Positions 1-8,802 of a stretch of 64,000 bases of DNA are shown piece after piece. Source of the stretch: Rhynchopus euleeides (taxonomy: Eukaryota; Euglenozoa; Diplonemea; Diplonemida; Diplonemidae); the NCBI GenBank assembly GCA_963210315.1, contig OY723323.1, positions 806,001 to 870,000 of the forward strand, given 5' to 3'. The translations under genes and the position numbers were made by a program. The notes beneath the pieces were generated by a model. The model ran no database searches. It saw nothing but the letters and a program-made list of their open reading frames with translations, and had not been told where the DNA came from. Position 1 is the stretch's first letter; every line of letters begins with the position of its first letter.

Positions 1-577
1 AGCTTTGGTTTGGCGTGGCTGCCACGGCATAGCGCAGTGTCCCCCACCCCCTCCCCAGGGGGATGCAGCGTGAGCTGAGAGCCGTGGGTCACCGCTATCC
101 AAACAAACTCTGTGGCCCGTCAACTGGGCCTTCGCCCAGAAGTGCAGGAAAGAACACGAGCTTGCCCGCCCGAAAATATCTGGAGCCTGACTGACACAGC
201 TCTGTCAGAGAAAAGGTTCCTTGTAACAACAGTACAGATCACACCGAGACCAAAGTGGATAGGTGTCATTCTACTGCTCCCCTACGACGAAAGAGATTCA
301 CGTGTGACGTGTGTGCATATGTGTGTGTGTGTGTGGTGTGTGTGTGTGTGTCGGCCACGTTTCAAGTGGGTGGAATTAGAATGGATCGTGGCCCTCCAAT
401 GTGTGTGGCGCTGTGTGTGATGATGAGGAACGGAGAGGTAATGCAGCTCTCGCAAGCAGCGAAAAAAAAAGAAGAAGGAACGCAAGCAAAAAAAGAAAAC
501 GTGGATACTTTCTTGAGGAACGAAAAAAAAGAGAACCGGCAAAGAAACAAAAAAAAACAAAGAAACCCCATATATCG
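1..577. other. gene-poor left edge with simple repeats
   Basis: No gene is recognised here. The stretch holds a TG-rich microsatellite around 319-352 and A-rich sequence at about 460-570, just upstream of the LINE fragment. The open frame running into the LINE from about position 401 has no ATG at its start and is low-complexity, so it is not taken as coding. Confidence 0.5.
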
Positions 578-3241
578 ATGAGCTCTCAGACGATCAGTAT
601 ACCCACACGGAATGTGCCCCCCCCCCCCTCTCTCTCTCTGGATGCCGGCTCCAGTAGCAGCATGCAGATGGTAGAAGCTCATCCCCCCCCCACTCCCAAC
701 CCCCACCCTCCCCACCTCCACGGCTTCGCTTCCCGGTTGCTGGCCGCTGTGCGCATGCCGCCGCCACAACACACCACACGCACACACACAGACGCCCTGG
801 TCACCCGCTGGGAGGACGCCGACATCAGGCGATGGAGGGGGCTCTTCGTCGCCGCGCTGTGGTCCGGACCCCCCCGCAGGGCGCGGGAGGCTGTGCTGGA
901 TGTCCTCCACCATGCACATCGGGTGGACCCCGCCGTCGCCCCCCGCTACCGGCAGATCACCACCTGGGCCATGCAGGTCAAGAAGTGGGGCCGCTGCAGG
1001 GTTCTGTCTGAGACGGCTTGGGATAGCAGAGTGAGGCTTACAGGGACAGGCCCCTTCGCGCTTTTCCGAGCGGCCCTTCGGTGGATAGGATGGAGCTGGA
1101 GCACGGCGACCACCCTATCTTACACTGATGAAGCGGGACGGAGCATAGTCTTCGACCCCACCGCAGCAACAACGAGCGGATGGGGGATCTTCGCTCATGA
1201 CCTCCGCCAGGCCCTACGTACACAGGTGGCCAAGGCGCTGGCTGGTCGTCGTGACGACTTTGCGGGCGCTCAGCACGGCATCGACGGGCAAGCCACACGC
1301 TGCGTCCTGGAGGGAGAGGGCGCCGCGGTCACGGGATACCAACGGGGCCTCCTTCGTTCCGTCATTGCAGGGGCGGTGCCTGTCCGAGGGCGCACGGGGC
1401 AGGGCGGGATCTGCCGATACTGCAACGCAGGCACCCCCGAGACGGTGATGCACCTATGGTGGGAGTGCTCCGCGTGGGACCCAATCCGACAAAACCACCC
1501 CATTACGGCTGTGGACCGGTCAACCTGGCCACCTTGCTTGGCGTTATGCGGGGTGGCGCCCGCCTTTAGACACGGCATCCCGGAGGACAGGCAGCCCCTG
1601 CCACTATCCTTCGCACGCAGGGTGGATATAGTGGCGCAGCTGCACCGCTACTTCATTGCAATCCTCTCGGCGCGGCAGGAGAAAGATGGACTGCTCGACC
1701 GCTCCGCGCGCCACCACCGCACCCTTCACTATCCATGGGGGTGGTGCACACCCAACCCCGAACAGGCCTGCATCCCTGTGCGGGCGCCGTCCACTGTCAA
1801 ACAGACGTGGGGCAAGCGCCCCCCGGAGCTGTGGGTGGCCCTCTGCGACTGGCTGCGGGGCCTGAAATGGGGGCCGCAGGGAGGGGAGCACACCGTGACC
1901 CTCATGGAGTTGGCTGTCGACTTCGAGCTGTCGACCGGCCTCACCCTCCCAGAAGTCGAAACGCGCCGCATCCGCCCCCACACACCTGACCCCCCTGAGA
2001 GGGGGCCGCGGGAGGCCCGCCCACGCATCCCCGAGGGCGCATCCCCGGGGCTCACCCTCTACTTCGACGGCGGAGCAAGGGACAACGGCACCCCCTTCGC
2101 CCTGGCGGGTGCAGGTGCGGTGCTCTACCGAGACGGCCTCAAGGTGTCGGAAGAGATCCTCCCTCTGCTGAACGTACGCAGCAACAACATCGCTGAGTAC
2201 GAAGGGGTTCGGGCGGGCCTACGGCTGCTCAGAAGGGGCGACCCGCCCCCTGAGGGGAACGTTACGGTGCGGGGTGACTCGCAGGTGGTGCTGCGACACC
2301 TAAAAGGGGAAGCGGTTTGCCGCGATAAATCCCTCCGCCCCCTCTTCCTCAGCACGGCACGGCTGGCTGCCGACCTCGGGCCCCGGATCACCCTTACGTA
2401 TGAGCACGTGAAAAGGGAACTCAACGTCGATGCGGACGCCCTGAGCAACGCCGCCATGGACGAGGCTGAGAGGCAGGGGGAGACCTCGCAGGAGCAGCTG
2501 CGGCAGGACTTCGCAGCCTTCCAGAAGAGCATCCTGGGCAAGGCTCACTCGTTGAGGCAGCTCTGCGAGGTGGTGCGCAAGACTTCCAAGCAACCATGGC
2601 ACTGTGGCCACACTGCGAGCTCCACTGTCCTCACCGCGATCGGGGGAACCGTGGCAGGGGGCCTGTCCAGGAGAGCCCAGCTCAGCCCAGCCACCGAGTC
2701 GGTGATGCGCAGCCTCCAAGCGCACACGGCAGGCCCGGGCTTGAACCAGCGGGACACAGCCTTCCACTCCCGCGGCATGGCGTGGGCCGCAACCTTCGCA
2801 CCGCAGCCCCACTACCCAGAGGGGTGGCAGCAAGCGGCCCAGCAATGGACTGCCAGCAGCCGGCAAGCCAACGCCCGGACAGGACGGTCATGGGAACGAC
2901 GGGGCGCTGCTCCCCGGACTGCCCCCCCTGGAGCCAGACGGAACGCGAAGATGCTTACCTGCGCTCTGCACTGGAAACCCCGCTGCGTGGACTGCCGGCG
3001 CCGGCGCCTCTCGGAAGAGGACTGCTGCCGGGACCACCACGGGAAGAACGACGGCTTGCAAGTCACCATGGAATTTTGCAAGACGCATCGCATGGGCCGG
3101 TGCGGGGACTGCCACAGCAGTGCGAAATCACTCACACACTGTTGCGGCACGCACCACGCTGGCTATGCCTCACGCCCTCCTCGGAGTGGCACTGAGTTGG
3201 CCCCACACTCTAACCCGAGTGGGGCATCCGCTGTGACGTAG
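578..3241 (+). CDS. 5'-truncated LINE: C-terminal part of the pol ORF with RNase H
   Basis: This frame (887 codons from the ATG at 578; family-like sequence starts only near 790) is the post-reverse-transcriptase part of a non-LTR retrotransposon polyprotein. In order it has a Cys/His knuckle (CRYCN..H.WWEC, about 1410-1470) typical of LINEs after the RT, then an RNase H domain of the archaeal/plant type with the four acidic positions visible: FDGG near 2066, AEYEG near 2195, GDSQ near 2275 and NVDADALSN near 2430. A Cys/His-rich tail follows (about 2950-3160, repeated C-x2-C pairs). No reverse transcriptase or endonuclease lies upstream, as expected for a copy truncated during target-primed reverse transcription. 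The frame is intact over 2.4 kb, so the insertion is fairly young or the domain is kept. A host gene derived from it is possible but unsupported. Confidence 0.72.
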   Translation: MSSQTISIPTRNVPPPPSLSLDAGSSSSMQMVEAHPPPTPNPHPPHLHGFASRLLAAVRMPPPQHTTRTHTDALVTRWEDADIRRWRGLFVAALWSGPPRRAREAVLDVLHHAHRVDPAVAPRYRQITTWAMQVKKWGRCRVLSETAWDSRVRLTGTGPFALFRAALRWIGWSWSTATTLSYTDEAGRSIVFDPTAATTSGWGIFAHDLRQALRTQVAKALAGRRDDFAGAQHGIDGQATRCVLEGEGAAVTGYQRGLLRSVIAGAVPVRGRTGQGGICRYCNAGTPETVMHLWWECSAWDPIRQNHPITAVDRSTWPPCLALCGVAPAFRHGIPEDRQPLPLSFARRVDIVAQLHRYFIAILSARQEKDGLLDRSARHHRTLHYPWGWCTPNPEQACIPVRAPSTVKQTWGKRPPELWVALCDWLRGLKWGPQGGEHTVTLMELAVDFELSTGLTLPEVETRRIRPHTPDPPERGPREARPRIPEGASPGLTLYFDGGARDNGTPFALAGAGAVLYRDGLKVSEEILPLLNVRSNNIAEYEGVRAGLRLLRRGDPPPEGNVTVRGDSQVVLRHLKGEAVCRDKSLRPLFLSTARLAADLGPRITLTYEHVKRELNVDADALSNAAMDEAERQGETSQEQLRQDFAAFQKSILGKAHSLRQLCEVVRKTSKQPWHCGHTASSTVLTAIGGTVAGGLSRRAQLSPATESVMRSLQAHTAGPGLNQRDTAFHSRGMAWAATFAPQPHYPEGWQQAAQQWTASSRQANARTGRSWERRGAAPRTAPPGARRNAKMLTCALHWKPRCVDCRRRRLSEEDCCRDHHGKNDGLQVTMEFCKTHRMGRCGDCHSSAKSLTHCCGTHHAGYASRPPRSGTELAPHSNPSGASAVT

Positions 3242-3600
3242 GGGTGGGCGGGGAGTGGGCACAGATCCGCGCAGGGTTACCCACTTAAAACCACTATCAC
3301 TACACGCACACACACACCCCTGAACCAGCGGGATACGGCTTTCCACTCCCGCGGCATGGCGTGGGCCGCAACCCTCGCTCCGCAGCCCCACTACCCAGAG
3401 GGGTGGCAGCAACGGACTGCCAGCAGCCGGCAAGCCAACGCCCGGACAGGGCGGCCATGGGAGCGACGGGGCGCTGCCCCGTGGGGCGTGGGCACAGCGG
3501 GGCATCCGCTGTGACGTAGGGGTAGGTGGGGAGTGGGCACAGATCCGCGCAGGGTTACCAACTAAAAAACCACTCTCACTACACACACACCCCTGCAGAG
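3242..3600 (+). repeat. LINE 3' end and a second, internally shortened copy of it
   Basis: From 3242 to about 3315 lies the LINE 3' flank, ending in an ACAC-rich run. At about 3318 a second copy of the LINE tail begins. Bases 3318-3500 repeat 2741-2925 almost exactly. The copy then skips about 290 bp and repeats the 3' end (3500-3595 equals 3216-3312), again closing with a CA-rich run. Two tails in direct orientation suggest either a later, shorter insertion at the end of the first or unequal exchange. The tail lies less than 100 bp from the next gene's start. Confidence 0.7.
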
Positions 3601-3677
3601 CATACACAGAGAGGGGGAGGGTGCCCCATTCCCTCCAACACACCCACCCCCCCATCCCCCCATCCCCCACACAAGCA
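3600..3677 (+). promoter_or_regulatory. pyrimidine tract and AG acceptor before the start codon
   Basis: A C-rich tract (about 3640-3670) is followed by an AG at 3674-3675, two bases before the ATG at 3678. This is the layout of a trans-splice acceptor, with a very short 5' UTR. No TATA box is visible. Spliced-leader addition is inferred, not seen. Confidence 0.4.
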
Positions 3678-5327
3678 ATGCTCCGCTTCGCTCTCCTCTC
3701 TGCCCTCGCTGCCTCCTCCACAGCAACCAGCGGCTCCCACAGCAGGGCTGCCTCGCTGCTAGAGGATGCCGCCTCCCCGCCCGCGTCCCCCGCCCCCTCT
3801 ACCCCAGCGCCCCCGCCACCACCTCCTTCGGAGGTGCCTGCCGGTGAGGCGACGAAGGTGAAGGAGGGGAAGGATGCGCGGGCAGCGTATGACGGGAGCG
3901 TGTCGACAACGGGGAAGCTTTATCAGGGCGTCTGGTCGAGAAGGCTGCTTATGGGTCTCGGGAAAACCATTGGGGGCGAGTCGACCGGGGAGGACTACGT
4001 CTGGATGGAGGGGCTGGCGACGCACACTGTGGACCGCGTCAGCATATCATTCTTCTCCCGCGATGAAGCGGCTGCAAAGCTGCCTCCCCATGCAGACGGT
4101 GTTCTCGGCATGGGCGATGCCGCCCGGGGGTCCTTCCTCGCAGCACTGTATGGGAGGTGGAGCATTCCAGAGGCAAAAGCATCGCCTCACACATATGGGG
4201 TGTCCTTCGGGAGGTATTCCCAGGAGAAGAAGAGGTTTCTTAAAGGCAGCCTGCAGTATGACGGGGTTGATACGGGAACCTTTGAGGAGCCCGAATGGTC
4301 CGCCGCAAGGGATATATCCAAGGGGGAGGAGGGAGTGACCCATTTTGAGTGCTCCCGCTGCGCGGCTTTGAAGGACATCCGGGTGAATGGGAAGTCGATC
4401 CTCCGAGGGGTTCCGAACAACAGCAGCGGCGGGGTGTTTCCCGACGTGGAGTCCTTCCCCGCTTCCCTCCGGTCCGCCCACCCCTCCATCTCCTTCCCCG
4501 AGGATTTAGTGCGCCGCATCCGAGCTGTCGGCATTGCGGGCGACCTCCACACCTCGGTGAACTCCATCACCCTGCAGTTCATCGAGGGGCAGGACCCCGC
4601 CGCCAAAACAGAGGATGCATCCGGCGAGGAACCCAAAGGGTTCACGGTGGAGCTTGGGGTTGCCGATCTCCTCACAGGGCTCGCTCTCCAAGACCCCGGG
4701 AATGACGGCGGGGTGTACAAAGGTGTTGTTGAGGGGCCTCAGATTGGGGATGGGCATCACGTCGTGCTGCTCGGCGCACCGCTTTTCCGCGCGGGGAATG
4801 TGGTGATGGAGGCGCGCGGGCAGACCGGGGTGCGGAACAGGTTCGGGTTTGCCAAGCGCAGGGCGGAGGTCAGCTCCACAGAGGCTTTCAAATCTGCGAG
4901 AATCGCATCACACGCCGGGTTTGGCACCGCGGCGGTGGCCATCGGGGGGCCCTGGGGGAGGGTGCAGAAGGGATTCAACCTCATCATCGACACCAACTCG
5001 CATGGCTTTGCCGTTGCTTCCGGGGTGCATTTCCGAGGCGTTGAGGCACGCCCCTTCGTCGGCACATTCTACCACGCTGTGTTTGTTCACCTCGTTGTCC
5101 TCCCCGCCTGCATCGCCCTGGTCCTCAGGGAGGCGGCGCAGTCGGAAGCTGCGTCTGCCGCATCTGCAGGAGGTGGCGCGGCCCCATCAAGCAGCAGGGG
5201 GCAGCGTGGTGGCGATATCGAGCTGTCAGCGTTCCCCTCCGGCACCACCGCGGGCGGGGCGGTGACGGAGGAGAGGGAGGACAGCGCTGGGCAGCGGAGA
5301 TCGAAGAGCCCTTTGAAGAGCCATTAG
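3678..5327 (+). CDS. type I membrane protein with inactive pepsin-like (A1 aspartyl protease) fold
   Basis: 549 codons. The ATG at 3678 is chosen because it opens a clear signal peptide (MLRFALLSALAASS) right after an acceptor-like AG; upstream sequence is low-complexity. A proline-rich stretch follows. The body then resembles family A1 aspartyl proteases: a flap-like YDGSVSTTGKLYQGV near residue 70, ADGVLGMGD near 139 (family pattern DGILGLG), and near 364 LLGAPLFRAGNVV followed by RFGFAKR (family pattern ILGD.FLR..Y..FD...IGFA). One transmembrane helix near 464-483 (FVHLVVLPACIALVL) leaves a short basic cytoplasmic tail. Neither D-T/S-G active-site motif is present: the first would fall in the proline-rich linker, the second reads PNNSSGG. 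It is therefore probably a non-catalytic, surface or endomembrane protein. Assignment rests on motif spacing only. Confidence 0.55.
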   Translation: MLRFALLSALAASSTATSGSHSRAASLLEDAASPPASPAPSTPAPPPPPPSEVPAGEATKVKEGKDARAAYDGSVSTTGKLYQGVWSRRLLMGLGKTIGGESTGEDYVWMEGLATHTVDRVSISFFSRDEAAAKLPPHADGVLGMGDAARGSFLAALYGRWSIPEAKASPHTYGVSFGRYSQEKKRFLKGSLQYDGVDTGTFEEPEWSAARDISKGEEGVTHFECSRCAALKDIRVNGKSILRGVPNNSSGGVFPDVESFPASLRSAHPSISFPEDLVRRIRAVGIAGDLHTSVNSITLQFIEGQDPAAKTEDASGEEPKGFTVELGVADLLTGLALQDPGNDGGVYKGVVEGPQIGDGHHVVLLGAPLFRAGNVVMEARGQTGVRNRFGFAKRRAEVSSTEAFKSARIASHAGFGTAAVAIGGPWGRVQKGFNLIIDTNSHGFAVASGVHFRGVEARPFVGTFYHAVFVHLVVLPACIALVLREAAQSEAASAASAGGGAAPSSSRGQRGGDIELSAFPSGTTAGGAVTEEREDSAGQRRSKSPLKSH

Positions 5328-5619
5328 AGTTTTTTTTAAAAAAGGTTTTGATCAGGGATATATTTAAATCATGATTGAGATTGAGGATTTCGGCCCCAGG
5401 AAAAAAACCCCCAAAAAAAACCCCCTGTTTTTTTTTCTTGGGGGGTTTTCCCCAAGTATGAAGCTAAATGTGGAGTCCAAGTCCCGATTCAGTATTGCAC
5501 TTTTTTTCTCTTTGGGTTTTTATAGGGAGGGAATTTTTTTTTCTCCTTGAGTTTTTTAGGTGGGATTTTTTCCCAACAGGTTTTCTGGGTGAAGTTTTTC
5601 GGGGGCAGGTGGTATTCTA
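5328..5619. other. AT-rich spacer downstream of the protease-like gene
   Basis: The stretch contains runs of T and A and C/G homopolymers and no gene. It presumably holds the 3' UTR and polyadenylation region of the upstream gene, then the left flank of the foldback element. Confidence 0.4.
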
Positions 5620-8121
5620 GTGGGGGATGAGGATGAATCCTCCGGACACCCGCCCCTTTTTCGGTTGTTCCAGCCAAAACCCGGCGTTGTTCCCCAGTCA
5701 AGAGCCAGGCGTTCACTACCGTGGCCTCCGGCGGCTGGGGCACCGCCCCCCAGACCCCCCTGTACCACTAGGCTGGAGCGTGTGCCTGTCTTGTAGCCAA
5801 GTCCTTTGGGTTCACATCAGCGAATGGGACCCAGACCACTCTCAGTAGCCTCAGGAGGACGCAGCCAACAATCCCTGCAGGGAACAGATACTCACTACCG
5901 TGGCCTCCGGCGGCTGGGGGGCTCTGCCCCCCAGACCCCCCAGCTAGCGTGTGCCCATGGCCACCCACCAGCCACGGCACCAAAAAGGTGGCCAATCGTC
6001 GACACTTTGACGCACAGTAAATGGCCCCCAATGACTCAAAAAAATTTGAGTAGGGTCACCGTGAAGAGAGTTCGATCCGTTGATGCCAAAAACGACCCTC
6101 TCGTGTGGTAGAACGACGCTGTGCCACCCCCATTCTAGGGGGGGGGAAAACAGGGGTTTTTTACGATTGAGAATCTGAAAATCTGCCGAAAACCCCATGA
6201 TTTAAAGACATCCCTGGTTTTGATAACGGGCCTGGGGGGGGGGGGAGGAGGGGTGGGGTGCGTGGGTGGTGTGGTGTGGAAGTTGGGTTGAAGAAGGTGG
6301 CGGGGTTGGTTCTTGTTGTGGAGGGGGGGGGGGCGGGTGATGATTACGTTTTTTTCTTTTCTTTTTTTGGTTGTTTCAGGGTATAAGATAGACTTTTTTT
6401 CTGGCGCCGTTTTCCGGTTTTTCTGGTTTTGAAAATTTTTCGCGCGCGCCTTCGGCGCGCGCGACCCGCGCAAACCCTCCCAGAATCTGAGAGGGCCCGG
6501 TGCCTGCGCGCGTCCTGTCGTACTGAGGCTGCTTGGTGGGGCAGGCGCAGCAGCTGCTTTGAAAGTTTGGACTCTCGGTCAAAAAACCGGTCTGGTGCAA
6601 TTTTCTTACGCAGGGGGGCGGAGCCCCAGCCGCCGGCGGCCACGGTAGTGAACATCTGTTCCCTACTGTCTGGATTCGCTTGTAAGTAGGAAGGCTTCGC
6701 TGTATCGCAGCCCGGCCAGCAGGAGATCACTGGTCCTTGAGGGTTCAACCTTCAGGGTGGAGGAGGACGGGGGAGCGACCACTCGCGACAGGTGTGCGTT
6801 GTGGGTGAAGTGGGTGCACGACAGAATGGCCAAAGGGTCCACGAGATCTCTGCACACATTCCGTTATCGAGGAGATGGGCACCTAGCTGTGACGACAGGC
6901 AACAAACAAATCTCATCTGTTAGTTGCCCCCAATAGGCTTGGCGACCTTCAAGACTGCTTGAAAGTCGTTCGTGTTCTCGTCTCAGCCCTCCAGACAAGC
7001 AGATCTGTCTCGATTTGGTGGGCTGTCGCCATGTATTCGATGGCACTGAGTGACGCTGCACAGAGGCAGACGACACGGTGAACTCCAGCGGAAGTTACCC
7101 TACCTCCGCTGGAGTACACCGTCACGTGACCGTGTGTCTCCCATGAGTCTCAACTAGCGGGAGTCTTAGCGTACATTAGCTGGACAATAGACTCCCGTCT
7201 CCAGTACAGACTGCAGTCTTAGACTCCCTCTTAGACATGGTGGCTGGAGTCCACCATGTGCGCACCTTCAAAACAGAAGAGACCTGCATGACGAGGGCAT
7301 CACCACCCACCGGGCCACCCGCTAGGTCCATTTTTTCTTCTCCGCTTCTCTGCCTTCTTTGGACTATTTGAGCTCTGTGCGGATCACGATGGGGTCACTT
7401 TCTAGTTTTTTATGGCGTTTTTTCTGACTGTTTTACTGTCCCAAAGTCACAAAAAAACCGCCAAAAATGAGACCGACCTTTTTTTTTTTCCAGAAAACCG
7501 GGAACCGGGAAACCCTGGTTTTGAAAACCGGAAAACCAGACCTATCTTATCCCCTGGTTGTTTCTGCCAGGGGTTTTTCTAGGATTCAGATTTTTCGAAA
7601 CGGGGGGGGTCAGTCGTGTTTTTTGCCTCGAAATTTTTTTTCACCGTGGGGAGAACGCTCGGGCGCTTCGCGCCCTCGCTGCCAACGTGACCCCAGCAGT
7701 CGTACCCGGCTGTTGCGACATGTGTCCTTGTGTTGTCACATTCCCATCCCTAGAGTCATGTACCGAATGGGTTCCTTCCACGGTACCTCTCCCGCTCGCG
7801 CCATCCTCAGGTATACCCCCTGATAGCCACAGCCAGAAGCGCAAGGACTTGGTTACTAGACGGGCACACGCTAGCTGGGGGGTCTGGGGGGGCAGAGCCC
7901 CCCAGCCGCCGGAGGCCACGGTAGTGAACATCAGTTCATTGTGGGCGTAGATTCTGTGCGTCCTCCTGAGGCTACTGGAGTGGTTGAATTCTGATGGGAA
8001 TCGAATGACTTGAGTACGAGACACACGCCACAAGGGGGGTCTGGGGGGCGGAGCCCCCCAGCCGCCGGAGGCCGCGGTAGTGAACGTCTGGCTCTTGGCT
8101 GGACTCATCCTCATCCCCCAC
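5620..8121. mobile_element. 2.5-kb foldback element with GC-hairpin repeats
   Basis: The ends are inverted repeats: GTGGGGGATGAGGATGA at 5620 and its complement ending at 8121, each flanked by TA (5618-5619, 8122-8123). The arms continue inward with matching order: CAAGAGCCAG near 5699 against 8090, and a CTCAGGAGGACGCA block near 5850 against 7965. Five copies of a GC-rich hairpin unit (core GGCCTCCGGCGGCTGGGG) sit in the arms. The middle (about 6130-7620) is not paired throughout and contains no recognisable protein. It is a non-autonomous inverted-repeat element, possibly itself composite. Confidence 0.6.
5711..8085. repeat. five dispersed copies of a GC hairpin unit
   Basis: Copies lie at about 5715-5760, 5893-5942 (both +), and 6605-6650, 7876-7925, 8036-8085 (inverse). 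Each joins a conserved ACTACCGTGGCCTCCGGCGG block to a GGGG..CTCTG/GCCCC hairpin. Their orientation changes sign at the centre of the foldback element, as expected for arms of an inverted repeat. Confidence 0.65.
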
Positions 8122-8457
8122 TAGAAACACGCCTGCCTGTGGTCACGGAAAATGTGAAAAAACTGACCCAAAAACTGACCCCCCCCGGGGGGGGGTCAGA
8201 ATTTTCGGGAAAATCTCGGGGGGGGTCATTGACCCCCCCCGACCCCCCTGGAAAAACCCCTGGTTTCTGCCGAGAGTTCAGACACATGCCGGCGCATGTG
8301 AAGCTATCCACCCAAGGCGAGGCCAGGCTAGACGAGACGGGGGCGGTGAAAGCGGGGGGGCTGGGGCGGTGGGGGTGTAAGATGTAAAGTGCCGACTATT
8401 CCTCGATGTGCATGCTGAGCTGAACGTGGGCCCAACCCCGCGCTCGCTCGCTCTCTC

Positions 8458-8495
<38 letters not shown>

Positions 8496-8802
8496 CCCTG
8501 CTGGACAGAGCTGAACAGGGCGGGCCGCCACGCAAAATTCTCAGAGCCCCCCCCTCCCCCAGGTGCGCATCCGCGAGGCAAGAGGGAGACCAACCCCCTG
8601 GCCAACACACCGCCACCCCCACCCCCAGTATCCCGCCTCCTGCCCATCGAGACAGCACTGCCGCCTTCGTGGCATATATCTACACCCGTGCAGGATACAC
8701 AAGCGGGCCTGGGTTGGCTTGGCCTGGTGTTGGGCGACCCCTCCCCTGTCGGGCCTGGGCGCAGCCGGACCCGCTGCGCTCTGGCGGCCCTGCTGCGGTG
8801 CG
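8122..8802. other. spacer with C/G runs and a CT microsatellite
   Basis: A stretch of alternating poly-C/poly-G at 8175-8260 can fold on itself. A (TC)n run lies at about 8459-8491. A pyrimidine tract with AG at 8561-8562 could be the acceptor for the next gene, which would give a 5' UTR of about 240 bases. Confidence 0.4.
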
